From contig JAJPHU010000060.1 of assembly GCA_021325115.1 (NCBI GenBank), positions 1 to 43,538 on the forward strand: DNA of 43,538 nucleotides. Reading direction: 5' to 3'. This DNA is from Planctomycetota bacterium (GTDB lineage Bacteria; Planctomycetota; Planctomycetia; Gemmatales; Gemmataceae). A program made the translations under genes and the position numbers. The first letter of the stretch is position 1; each line of letters begins with the position of its first letter. The notes below the pieces were generated by a model, which saw only the letters and a list, made by a program, of their open reading frames with translations, had not been told where the DNA came from and did no database searches. Positions 36,702 through 43,538 of the stretch are shown piece by piece.

Positions 36702-37994
36702 TCACCACGGTCTGTCTTCGGGCGGTTGGGCCGCTCCCTTTTGCTCCTCAGAAGATATTCTCAAAACACCGATGGGCGGCCAACTCAGTATAGACTTCCA
36801 CATCACATCCATGCTGAACAGATAGAAAGCCATCAACACCACGGTCACCAACACGACGATGGTGTCCTGAACCAGCCGCCGTTGCGTGGTCCACGACACT
36901 TTATTCATCTCTGCTTCGGTGGCGATGAGGAAGTCGGCGAAGACCGGCACATTGACGACGCGCCAGGCCAGCCAGATTCCTGCAGCCAGCATCAGCAGTG
37001 GCACTGTGAACTGCACGGACGGCAACAACGTCAAACTGCGATAGATCAACGTGCCTGTGGCCGGCTGCGGCATTTCATACTGAGGCTCGATTCCGTTTTC
37101 ACTCTTGATTTTCTTGACCTCCGCCTCATACTCGGAACGCGCTACGACCTGTCCTACTGCAAAACTCGATGAGCCAGGCTCCTTGATCTTCACGAACCGG
37201 GCTGGATCGACGCTCATATTGATCTGCTGGAACGTGGAGCGATCGAGAACGAGAGTATGATCTTGCAAATGCGACTTCCAATCGGGTGCGTACTTGGCAA
37301 GCTCCTCATCTGACACGTCTCCCCGCGCTTCCAGAACGACGCGGCCCGTGAAGGGCACATCGAGTTGCCAATCGTGCGGCCATCGACGCAAGGTGCCATG
37401 CGCTAGCATGGTCCAGATGCCGGCGCCGATCAGCACCAGGATACCGAAGATGGTGCCGCGGCGAACGCGTACGCCTTGCAGGGCTTTGTATGGCCGCACA
37501 CTGAACCAGCCTTGCTCCTCCAGTTCCACCAGAAAGCGTTCGCTTTTCGGCCGCAAGAACAGCCGGCCACCGAAGATCAGCAAGGCCAATCCAATGACGG
37601 CAGTGAGGATGGCTCCGACAGTGGGACTGAACCAGCCACGATCGTAGCTCCAATATTCGATCCACAAGCTGGCCCAACGAGTCAGCAAGAGGATCACGAA
37701 AAAGCCGACGAAGGCGACGAAGATGCCGGCGCGGACGCCGGGAACCGTTTTCGGTCCCAACAGGCGGGTGCCGTACACGAGCAATCCGACCAGCGCCGCC
37801 AGCTGAATCAAGATGCGGAGCATCAGGGCGGTGTTGCCTTCCCAGCCCAGGCTTTGCCCCAGGGACGGGATAAGGTAGAAGACGATTCCGAGCGTGCCCA
37901 GCAGGTAAGCCGCACCGGCGAGGCTAGCGACCGCCATGCGATCGAGCAGGCTCCCAGACGCGACTTCCGGCGTATTTTTGACGGCCACGGCCAT
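36702..37994 (-). CDS. secE: SecE with a six-helix N-terminal membrane extension
   Basis: The 430-residue product has about seven membrane segments: residues 22-43, 55-77, 88-106, 124-144, 181-200, 325-346 and 376-396. The last, with the preceding amphipathic helix EAEMNKVSWTTQRRLVQDTI (361-380), is the SecE core; normal bacterial SecE has 60-130 residues. The basic loops at 78-87 and 147-180 and a 120-residue extracytoplasmic loop (201-324) fit the positive-inside rule with SecE in its usual orientation. SecE is the essential clamp around SecY in protein export. Position between tuf/tRNA-Trp and nusG confirms the identity. The function of the extension is unknown. Confidence 0.88.
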   Translation of the reverse strand: MAVAVKNTPEVASGSLLDRMAVASLAGAAYLLGTLGIVFYLIPSLGQSLGWEGNTALMLRILIQLAALVGLLVYGTRLLGPKTVPGVRAGIFVAFVGFFVILLLTRWASLWIEYWSYDRGWFSPTVGAILTAVIGLALLIFGGRLFLRPKSERFLVELEEQGWFSVRPYKALQGVRVRRGTIFGILVLIGAGIWTMLAHGTLRRWPHDWQLDVPFTGRVVLEARGDVSDEELAKYAPDWKSHLQDHTLVLDRSTFQQINMSVDPARFVKIKEPGSSSFAVGQVVARSEYEAEVKKIKSENGIEPQYEMPQPATGTLIYRSLTLLPSVQFTVPLLMLAAGIWLAWRVVNVPVFADFLIATEAEMNKVSWTTQRRLVQDTIVVLVTVVLMAFYLFSMDVMWKSILSWPPIGVLRISSEEQKGAAQPPEDRPW

Positions 37995-38019
37995 GATTTG
38001 TTCCTGTCCTTCCTTCGTC

Positions 38020-38070
38020 TAGCGACGCTTCAGCGAAGCGTCCTGCCGACGCTCCTCCGAAGCGTCGCTA
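38020..38070. repeat. Inverted repeat between tRNA-Trp and secE
   Basis: TAGCGACGCTTC (38020-38031) pairs perfectly over 12 bp with GAAGCGTCGCTA (38059-38070). The inner part repeats CGAAGCGTC-like words and can form an alternative stem. It follows the tRNA directly, on the transcribed minus strand, so it may separate tRNA processing from the secE mRNA. Confidence 0.85.
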
Positions 38071-38072
38071 AA

Positions 38073-38145
38073 CAGGGGCGGAGGGAATCGAACCCCCAAC
38101 CGGCCGCTTTGGAGACGGCTGCTCTACCAATTAAGCTACGCCCCT
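38073..38145 (-). tRNA. tRNA-Trp (CCA)
   Basis: A 73 nt cloverleaf: acceptor AGGGGCG/CGCCCCT, anticodon loop CTCCAAA with anticodon CCA, T-loop TTCGATT and discriminator G73, as expected for bacterial tRNA-Trp. The 3' CCA is not encoded. A tRNA-Trp between rpmG and secE is a common bacterial arrangement. Confidence 0.96.
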
Positions 38146-38152
38146 TCTTTCC

Positions 38153-38248
38153 TGACAAGGTGATAAAGGCCTAGGGTGACAAGGTAGCCAATCCTTCGGT
38201 TTCTCTTCAATGGACAATTGCCGTTGGGAATCTCTCCGTCCCCTTGTC
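38153..38248. repeat. TGACAAGG-unit repeat pair between rpmG and tRNA-Trp
   Basis: Two TGACAAGG words (38153-38160 and 38177-38184) face CCTTGTC (38242-38248) and following CCTTGC-like words. They could pair in the transcript. It is another spacer made of short quasi-tandem units. Confidence 0.55.
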
Positions 38249-38263
38249 CCCTTGCACCTTATG

Positions 38264-38416
38264 TCATTTCTTCCGCGATTCCTTGTGCGGGGTGTGCTTG
38301 CGTTCTTTGCGGCAGAACTTTTTCAATTCCAGGCGACTGGCCCCGCGTGTTTCTTTTTGGGTACGGTAGTTGCGTGCGCCGCAGACCGTGCATTCCAGCC
38401 AAACGTATTCGCGCAT
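38264..38416 (-). CDS. rpmG: 50S ribosomal protein L33
   Basis: The start is among four in-frame ATGs; I chose 38416 because GGAG at 38423-38426 lies 6 nt upstream, giving 50 residues. The sequence has MREYVWLECTVCGARNYRTQ and LELKKFCRKERKHTPHKE, both characteristic of L33. Zinc-binding L33 has two CxxC pairs; here C9 and C12 are present and C35 is the first of the second pair, but the fourth Cys is Glu38. The zinc site is thus incomplete. The gene lies between tuf and tRNA-Trp, a common L33 position. Confidence 0.93.
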   Translation of the reverse strand: MREYVWLECTVCGARNYRTQKETRGASRLELKKFCRKERKHTPHKESRKK

Positions 38417-38430
38417 CATCATCTCCATCG

Positions 38431-38464
38431 CGGCGAGCGAGGCGTTCACACGCCCCGCTCGCCG
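38431..38464. repeat. GGCGAGCGGGG-family inverted repeat between tuf and rpmG
   Basis: CGGCGAGCGAGGCGT (38431-38445) pairs with ACGCCCCGCTCGCCG (38450-38464) with one wobble in 15 and a 4 nt loop. It starts 6 bp after the tuf stop and ends 14 bp before the rpmG start, so it would place a stable hairpin close to the rpmG ribosome site. Confidence 0.93.
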
Positions 38465-38470
38465 ATTCAT

Positions 38471-39712
38471 TTATGCCAAAATCTTGGTGACAACACCGGA
38501 GCCGACCGTGCGGCCGCCTTCGCGGATAGCGAAACGCAAGTTCTCTTCCATAGCAATCGGCGAATCCGGGAGCAGTTCCACGGTCATGGCGACATTGTCG
38601 CCCGGCATACACATTTCGACGCCTTGCGGCAGGGTAACGGTGCCGGTCACATCCGTGGTGCGGAAGTAAAACTGCGGGCGGTAGCCGTTGAAGAACGGCG
38701 TATGCCGACCACCCTCATCCTTGCTTAATACGTATACCTGGGCCTCGAACTTGGTATGGGGTGTGATCGAGCCAGGCTTGGCCAACACCTGGCCGCGCTC
38801 CACTTCATTGCGCTCAATGCCGCGCAGCAACACGCCAACATTGTCGCCCGCCACACCGTATTCCAGCGTCTTGTTGAACATTTCTACGCCGGTCACCACC
38901 GTCTTTTTCGGCGCTTTCATCAGGCCGATGATCTCGACCTCATCACCGACCTTAACCTTGCCGCGCTCGATACGGCCGGTGGCCACCGTGCCGCGGCCTT
39001 TGATCGAGAACACGTCCTCGATTGACATCAAGAACGGCTTGTCCTCAGCGCGTTGCGGCGTCGGAATGTAATTGTCCAGAGCAGCGAACAGGTCATCGAT
39101 GCACTTACACGCCGCATCATCTTTGCCGGCCGACTGCATGGCTGCCAGGGCGTTGCAGCGGACGATCGGGATCTCATCACCGGGAAACTCATACTTGGTC
39201 AACAGTTCGCGGACCTCCATCTCGACCAGTTCGAGCAACTCCGGATCATCAACGGTGTCTACCTTATTGAGCGCCACAACAATACGCGGTACGCCGACCT
39301 GGCGAGCCAACAGGATGTGCTCGCGGGTCTGAGGCATGGGACCGTCGTTGGCGGCGACGACGAGAATGGCGCCGTCCATCTGGGCCGCCCCGGTGATCAT
39401 GTTTTTGATGTAGTCGGCGTGGCCGGGGCAGTCGATGTGGGCATAGTGGCGATTGGGCGTCTCGTATTCGACATGGGCCACGGCGATGGTCACAGTCTTG
39501 AGACTATCGCGTTCCGTGCCACCCTTGGCGATAGCCTTATACACGTCGGCCGCCGGGTCTTCGACTTTTTTGCCCTTAAAAGTGGTGATCTTGTTCAAAA
39601 ACGCCGAGCGCATCACCAGCGCGGCGGTCAGCGTGGTCTTGCCGTGGTCGATGTGGCCGATGGTGCCCACGTTGACATGGGGCTTGGTCCGCGCAAATAC
39701 TTCCTTTGCCAT
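38471..39712 (-). CDS. tuf: Elongation factor Tu
   Basis: I chose ATG 39712 (preceded by GGAGG); the frame stays open upstream through the tRNA region but that is not tuf. The product has 413 residues against 394 in E. coli. GTPase motifs: [12 protein letters not shown] (G1), [12 protein letters not shown] (G3), NKVD (G4). The switch I region reads [20 protein letters not shown] instead of the usual RGITI-containing segment: the Mg-binding Thr (T75) is kept, but Arg-Gly-Ile become Lys-Thr-Val. An insert of about 11 residues lies before it. EF-Tu brings aminoacyl-tRNA to the ribosome. It follows four tRNA genes, as E. coli tufB does. Confidence 0.97.
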   Translation of the reverse strand: MAKEVFARTKPHVNVGTIGHIDHGKTTLTAALVMRSAFLNKITTFKGKKVEDPAADVYKAIAKGGTERDSLKTVTIAVAHVEYETPNRHYAHIDCPGHADYIKNMITGAAQMDGAILVVAANDGPMPQTREHILLARQVGVPRIVVALNKVDTVDDPELLELVEMEVRELLTKYEFPGDEIPIVRCNALAAMQSAGKDDAACKCIDDLFAALDNYIPTPQRAEDKPFLMSIEDVFSIKGRGTVATGRIERGKVKVGDEVEIIGLMKAPKKTVVTGVEMFNKTLEYGVAGDNVGVLLRGIERNEVERGQVLAKPGSITPHTKFEAQVYVLSKDEGGRHTPFFNGYRPQFYFRTTDVTGTVTLPQGVEMCMPGDNVAMTVELLPDSPIAMEENLRFAIREGGRTVGSGVVTKILA

Positions 39713-39790
39713 TCTGCCTCCGTATCGTTCAAAGCTAGGGGACCCAGATGTCGCTCTGGGATTCCGGGGGATAACATCTCCAAAACCGAG

Positions 39791-39862
39791 AGCTGCCGGA
39801 GGGAGTCGAACCCTCGACCTGCACATTACCAATGTGCTGCGCTACCACTGCGCTACGGCAGC
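39791..39862 (-). tRNA. tRNA-Thr (GGT)
   Basis: A 72 nt cloverleaf with acceptor GCTGCCG/CGGCAGC, anticodon stem GCACA/TGTGC and loop TTGGTAA, anticodon GGT. T-loop TTCGACT is present and no CCA is encoded. It is the last of four tRNAs before tuf, matching E. coli thrT. Confidence 0.96.
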
Positions 39863-39887
39863 GATCAGGCTATCCGCTCCCTGACAA

Positions 39888-39960
39888 AGCGGGTGATGGG
39901 ACTCGAACCCACAACAAGCAGATTGGAAGTCTGCTACTCTGCCAATTGAGCTACACCCGC
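39888..39960 (-). tRNA. tRNA-Gly (TCC)
   Basis: A 73 nt cloverleaf with acceptor GCGGGTG/CACCCGC, anticodon stem GCAGA/TCTGC and loop CTTCCAA, anticodon TCC, T-loop TTCGAGT. It matches E. coli glyT in both identity and place. Confidence 0.96.
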
Positions 39961-40022
39961 AGTAGAAAAATAGGGTTCTCCCCATACGGTTGTTCATCCA
40001 CATTTTTGCATATGTTCGCATA

Positions 40023-40106
40023 TGGGCAGAGCAGGATTCGAACCTGCGAAGGACGGAGTCCGCCAGATTTACAGTCTGGTGCTTTTGGCCGCTCAGCCAT
40101 CTGCCC
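40023..40106 (-). tRNA. tRNA-Tyr (GTA)
   Basis: An 84 nt class II tRNA with acceptor GGGCAGA/TCTGCCC, anticodon loop CTGTAAA (anticodon GTA), a long variable arm and discriminator A. It matches E. coli tyrU in the same order. Confidence 0.96.
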
Positions 40107-40143
40107 GTTATCTGTCCCTCCTCCACCACCAGACCGGTGTGGA

Positions 40144-40217
40144 AGCTAGCGGCGGGAATCGAACCCGCAACCCTCGCTTTACAAAAGCGATGCTCTGCCT
40201 GGTTGAGCTACGCTAGC
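40144..40217 (-). tRNA. tRNA-Thr (TGT)
   Basis: A 74 nt cloverleaf with acceptor GCTAGCG/CGCTAGC, anticodon stem TCGCT/AGCGA and loop TTTGTAA, anticodon TGT. It is the first gene after the promoter at 40242-40270 and matches E. coli thrU. Confidence 0.96.
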
Positions 40218-40241
40218 GAACCCCGGCATGCGGAAAGAGTA

Positions 40242-40270
40242 AGTATAGGAAGGCCGAAGAAGCGTTGCAA
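40242..40270 (-). promoter_or_regulatory. Sigma70-type promoter of the tRNA-tuf cluster
   Basis: On the minus strand, TTGCAA (40265-40270) and TATACT (40242-40247) are 17 bp apart, close to consensus. Transcription would start near 40235, about 18 nt before the tRNA-Thr 5' end. This is the most credible promoter in the window and would drive tRNAs, tuf and perhaps the whole downstream cluster. Confidence 0.8.
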
Positions 40271-40574
40271 GTCCTGTTTCTGCTATCATCGGACCCCGTT
40301 CGCCGGCCCTTCTCGGGGCACTGATGCACCCCCGCTCGCCCTCCACCGCTCCTCCGGGAAGACACGCCGTTGGCCCGGAAAGTTCGTCTCTTTCTTTTAA
40401 GGTAGAGACAATTGAGCGAGGCGGGAATAGGAACATTCTATCACCGCCACATCGGGCACTGCAAGGACGCCTGGGCCGCGCAGGCACGCGCGCGGCAGTG
40501 GCCGAAACGACGACAAAACCCTATAGCACAAGAGAGACCCGCACGCTCGCTGTCCACGAGGAGAGGATTACAAC
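40271..40574. other. Divergent spacer upstream of the tRNA cluster
   Basis: About 300 bp separates the promoter above from the + strand gene at 40575. I see no gene and no long inverted repeat here, unlike most spacers. A promoter for the + strand gene is likely within it, but no clear hexamer pair stands out. Confidence 0.6.
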
Positions 40575-41543
40575 ATGAAAGTCAGCGTCTTGCAACAGTT
40601 TCTTCGCAACCTGATCGCCCCTCTAGAGGCCGGGGCGGCGCCTGCGCCAACCATCGCCGCTTTGCAACGCGCCTGCCAGGGGCTAGACCCCTTCCAGGAC
40701 AAAGAGGTCGCCGACTTCGCCGAGTTCTTAACGCGGGCCGCCGCCTATGAACGCGACGGCAAATGGCCCAGTCTTAATCCATCCATCAGCGGCCGTATCG
40801 TTGATGAGCCGAATGCTGCAGAATACGCCCAGAGACTGCGGACGTTCCTGGAGCGCGAAGTCCCAGCGGGAAATCCGATCTCCGAGGATGTTCGCCTGGA
40901 ACTGAAACGCCTGACCAAGCGCTTGAAAACCTCTCAGGTCCGGGAAATAGCCCGGGAACTGCAAATCGAAGACAGTTTCCGGGGAAAGAAACAGGGGATC
41001 GAAAAAATCGTATTGCGGCTGACTGGACAGAGGCTGAGCGCAAGGAAGCCTCGTGCGCCCCGCAGGACAGCAGTGGAACTCGATGCGGCAACTCTTCAAC
41101 AATACGCCGCGGAGTTGCGGAATCTCGCTGAAGGCGAAGCCCGGACGCAACGGGTGAAGGAACTGGTCAAGCAGCTCAAGGGGCCGGATATTCGAGCGCT
41201 GGCGGAGTTCCTGGGCGCCCAGGGGACCGCGAGAACGACAAAAGACGGCTGGGGTGAGAAAATCCTGACCGCCCTGGCGGCGCCGCCAATGGGTGACAAA
41301 ATCGGGCGCTGGATGGAAATCCTCGCTGCTCTCAAGGCCAAGGCAGAAGGACCAGACGCTCCCACTGATGAAATTGAGTCCGAGCTGCGTTCTCTGGAAG
41401 AGCAGATGGGCCGCGACGAAGCCATCGCTGTGGCCAAGCGCTTCGGCAGCGCGCGTTCTCTCGATTCGCGGGAGGAAGCCATCGAGGAGATTCGCCGTAA
41501 GGTTTTCGAGACCAAGCGAGCGCGCGAAAGCGTGACATATTGA
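40575..41543 (+). CDS. Unrecognised protein with three internal ~70-residue repeats
   Basis: ATG is preceded by GAGGAGAGG. The 322-residue product is helical and charged, with no signal peptide, membrane segment or Cys. Three diverged repeats are visible at residues about 81-151, 174-236 and 243-314. Each has a Leu-rich helix, a basic or polar stretch, then an A-x-x-[LF] helix (IARELQIEDSF; LAEFLGAQGTA; VAKRFGSARSL), a polar turn, and an E-[KE]-I helix (GIEKIVLRL; WGEKILTAL; AIEEIRRKV). The end of each unit vaguely recalls SAP/LEM-type helix-extended-helix motifs, which is only a guess. I do not recognise a named family. It is probably a cytoplasmic protein and is divergent from the tRNA-tuf cluster. 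Confidence 0.75.
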   Translation: MKVSVLQQFLRNLIAPLEAGAAPAPTIAALQRACQGLDPFQDKEVADFAEFLTRAAAYERDGKWPSLNPSISGRIVDEPNAAEYAQRLRTFLEREVPAGNPISEDVRLELKRLTKRLKTSQVREIARELQIEDSFRGKKQGIEKIVLRLTGQRLSARKPRAPRRTAVELDAATLQQYAAELRNLAEGEARTQRVKELVKQLKGPDIRALAEFLGAQGTARTTKDGWGEKILTALAAPPMGDKIGRWMEILAALKAKAEGPDAPTDEIESELRSLEEQMGRDEAIAVAKRFGSARSLDSREEAIEEIRRKVFETKRARESVTY

Positions 41544-41595
41544 AGCATGAACACACCACGGCTCGAAAGGACTTTGGGCGCATGCTGGTGTACGG

Positions 41596-41630
41596 GCCCG
41601 TAGGGCAAGCTGGCAGCTTGCCCTACGGGC
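41596..41630. terminator. Perfect 17 bp hairpin between convergent genes
   Basis: GCCCGTAGGGCAAGCTG (41596-41612) and its exact complement at 41614-41630 flank a single base. The centre must open to a small loop. It lies between the ends of the three-repeat protein gene (41543) and the TPR gene (41640), so it may terminate both; the absence of a T-run leaves a dispersed repeat possible. Confidence 0.85.
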
Positions 41631-41639
41631 GCTTAAGCG

Positions 41640-43538
41640 TTAGGGGGGAGGCAGCAGCGGCCGCCGGCAGCGCCACCAGCCCCAGAAGAAAGCCATCATA
41701 CCTCCGCGTTCACGTGCCAGATGACGTACGCAACGGCAATAGGCTGCTAACAAAGCCAGGCGGTCGTCTTTAAGCGGCCCCATTGTCCGCGCCGTCTCCG
41801 CCAGTTGCCGGCGGAGGTGGCGGAAGACAGCAGGCCGCTCTGCTGCTGTCGTTTGCTGCAGCAACAACAACATCTCAACCAAGCCGCTGATGTATTTGTG
41901 CGTGCCGTCAAGAGAGGCGGCATCAACGTCTTTCAGCTCATTACGTGCGGCGGCGGCATGGCCCGCCAGCGCTTCGTCCAGGGCCAACCAGATACGATGA
42001 TATTTCGAGGTGTAATCCTCCGGCAATTCCAAGGCCCGTTGGCTGACGCGCCTGGCCTGGGCGTCCTCGCTTAGACCGCGCAGGGCGAGCACCAAATTGA
42101 TGAGCATCCACGGCTGGGCGTCAGGGCGCTGGGCCCAATCGCTCATCCATGCCACGGTACGGCGATAGTCCTCGACTGTGGCCAGGCAGTAACCGGCAGC
42201 CCCCCAGTGCTGTGTGCTTTCGCGCAGGACGGACGCATAGTATTCCACGCAAGCTTGCAGCCGGCTGCGGTCGCGGGCCTTAGCCAAAGCGCGGGCATAA
42301 CACAGCACCACTTCGCAGCCAGCTGATGCCTCGATGAGAAGGCGCTCAATATCGTCAGCCCAGCCAGCCTCGACCATGGCGGCGATCGCCGATTCGAGCA
42401 GCCAATCTTCCTGGCGTTTGCTGCTGCACCAATCGCGCAATATCTTGAGCGCCTCGGTTCGTTGCCCACGGTGCATCGCCAATCGAACCTCGGCGGCCAG
42501 GACATATTCATCGACGGCATGCTTTTTCATCTGGGCGAGCGTATTTGCGGCTTCCTCCAGTTCGTTATCTGCCATTTGTTCCCCAAATAGTTCCAGGCCG
42601 CCGTAGCGATACGCAGGATCCAGTTCCATTGTCTTGCGGAAGTCGGCCTTGGCACCCGCGCGATCGCCGTTGCGGCGTCGGGCGTCGCCGCGATAGCCAT
42701 AGGCGATAGCATGTTGTGGCAACAAACGCACCAGATTTTCCGCGGCGTGCAGATAGTCGGCGTCGGCGCCGCTCCGCCGTGCCCATTCGGTCAGGTTCTC
42801 CCAGCCCCAGTAATAATTGGGATCCTCAGCGACCACAGCCCGCATGAGCGTCATGGCCTCGTTGAGTCGGCCCTGCTCCGCCTCGATCCAGGCCGCCCGG
42901 CCTCGCAACAGCAACGGTATACGGCCGTCCCATAGCGGTGCAGCACACGTTTGCGCCGCTTCCTCATAACGCTTGGCCCGCGCCAGACACCATGCCTTGA
43001 GGTCATAAGCCTCGATGCAGCCCGGATTAAGGGCCAGGGCACGATCGAGAGCAGAGAGCTGCTCCTCCGTTTCCGCCGAGTTGCCCAGCGTGCGGACCAA
43101 CATCATCCAGGAACGCACGTCGTCGGGGCGGCGCTGGGTAAGTTGGCGGGCGAACTGCACCGCTTGTTCGGGTTTCTGGAGCGCATGGGTCCACTGGCAC
43201 AGGTTCTCCCAGGCCCATTCGTAGCCAGGATCGAGCAGTAGAGCGTTTTGCAGCTGTTCCAGCGCTGCGTCACGTTGCCCCTGCCGCCACAGAGCCTCGG
43301 CCAGGTAGCCCCGGTTGACGGCGTCCAACGGCTCATAATCTATGGCCCGTTGAAGGAGGGCTAAGGCTTCTTCATGTCGGCCAGCACCATCGTGTACCTC
43401 GGCCAACCGACGCAACGCCATGCTCCACCCAGGACGGATCTGCAAGGCGTGTTGCAAAGCGTCCATTTCGCCGTCTTGGTCCTCGCAGGCCCGGCAGACG
43501 CCCGCGCGATCGAACCACAGCTGCGGCAGCAAGGGAAA
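41640..43538 (-). CDS. TPR-repeat protein, 5' end outside the window
   Basis: The frame is open to the right edge, so the N-terminus is missing; at least 632 residues are visible. They form about sixteen TPR-type helix pairs: for example DALQHALQIRPGWSMALRRL, EEALALLQRAIDYEPLDAV and RDAALEQLQNALLLDPGYEW. Trp is frequent (WAWENLCQWTHA, WGWENLTEWARR). The last 30 residues are Trp/Arg/Pro-rich (GWWRCRRPLLPPP) and may be a chance extension. No catalytic domain is visible; the missing N-terminus could hold one. TPR arrays bind proteins. Confidence 0.82.
   Translation of the reverse strand, partial: FPLLPQLWFDRAGVCRACEDQDGEMDALQHALQIRPGWSMALRRLAEVHDGAGRHEEALALLQRAIDYEPLDAVNRGYLAEALWRQGQRDAALEQLQNALLLDPGYEWAWENLCQWTHALQKPEQAVQFARQLTQRRPDDVRSWMMLVRTLGNSAETEEQLSALDRALALNPGCIEAYDLKAWCLARAKRYEEAAQTCAAPLWDGRIPLLLRGRAAWIEAEQGRLNEAMTLMRAVVAEDPNYYWGWENLTEWARRSGADADYLHAAENLVRLLPQHAIAYGYRGDARRRNGDRAGAKADFRKTMELDPAYRYGGLELFGEQMADNELEEAANTLAQMKKHAVDEYVLAAEVRLAMHRGQRTEALKILRDWCSSKRQEDWLLESAIAAMVEAGWADDIERLLIEASAGCEVVLCYARALAKARDRSRLQACVEYYASVLRESTQHWGAAGYCLATVEDYRRTVAWMSDWAQRPDAQPWMLINLVLALRGLSEDAQARRVSQRALELPEDYTSKYHRIWLALDEALAGHAAAARNELKDVDAASLDGTHKYISGLVEMLLLLQQTTAAERPAVFRHLRRQLAETARTMGPLKDDRLALLAAYCRCVRHLARERGGMMAFFWGWWRCRRPLLPPP

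Noticed and set aside
36702-37994. SecE fusion as an assembly or frameshift error
   Set aside because: The frame is continuous, the topology is consistent along the whole length, and no other start with a ribosome site stands out just before the SecE core.
39713-39832. N-terminal extension of EF-Tu reading through the tRNA-Thr region
   Set aside because: It overlaps a clear tRNA gene and EF-Tu starts canonically at [16 protein letters not shown].
1-43538. CRISPR array, insertion sequence, prophage or integrase
   Set aside because: No direct repeats with regular spacers, no transposase or recombinase motifs, and no tRNA-associated att duplication were seen; the repeats present are inverted and intergenic.

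Overview
The window is bacterial chromosome, about 58-60% GC by eye, and almost certainly from a planctomycete, most likely of the Gemmata type (Gemmataceae). The clues are an EF-Tu with a non-canonical switch I, long Pro/Ala-rich tails on NusG and L1, a seven-segment SecE, secreted HEAT-repeat and YCF48/CBM9-like proteins, and spacers filled with long inverted repeats. Genus-level placement is inference.

Left part (1-16 kb): a membrane-anchored TPR protein runs in from the left edge. Two secreted HEAT-repeat paralogues and a secreted Met/Gly-rich protein follow on the + strand. A perfect hairpin at 6941-6978 separates these from minus-strand genes for a SWIM-type SNF2 helicase, a small XRE/HigA-like regulator, HtpX protease, LemA and a GT4 glycosyltransferase. 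Two + strand amino-acid metabolism genes come next (an aspartate-type aminotransferase and an ornithine cyclodeaminase/mu-crystallin family enzyme), then a minus-strand FHA protein.

Middle (16-20.5 kb): a 1058-residue secreted protein combines a YCF48-like propeller, a degenerate PIG-L-like region and a CBM9-like end. It converges on a small membrane-anchored phospholipase D-fold (Nuc-like) protein.

Right part (20.5-40.2 kb): one long minus-strand information-processing cluster reads tRNA-Thr(TGT), tRNA-Tyr(GTA), tRNA-Gly(TCC), tRNA-Thr(GGT), tuf, rpmG, tRNA-Trp(CCA), secE, nusG, rplK, rplA, rplJ, rplL, rpoB, rpoC, rpsL, a small Cys-rich protein gene, rpsG, fusA. The head has the order of the E. 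coli thrU-tyrU-glyT-thrT-tufB-secE-nusG region. A good sigma70-type promoter (TTGCAA, 17 bp, TATACT) lies just upstream of the first tRNA. Beyond it, diverging on the + strand, is an unrecognised three-repeat protein, then a TPR protein that runs off the right edge.

The most unusual feature is the spacer DNA. Nearly every spacer over about 60 bp holds a long inverted repeat. Several families are visible: GGCGAGCGGGG arms at many joints of the translation cluster, GCGAACGG arms, and arms built from short quasi-tandem units such as CGCCAAGA, CAGAGAAC, CGAAAACC, AGGTGGTT and TGACAAGG. I found no CRISPR array, transposase, integrase or prophage, and no defence island beyond one orphan antitoxin-like gene beside the SNF2 gene.
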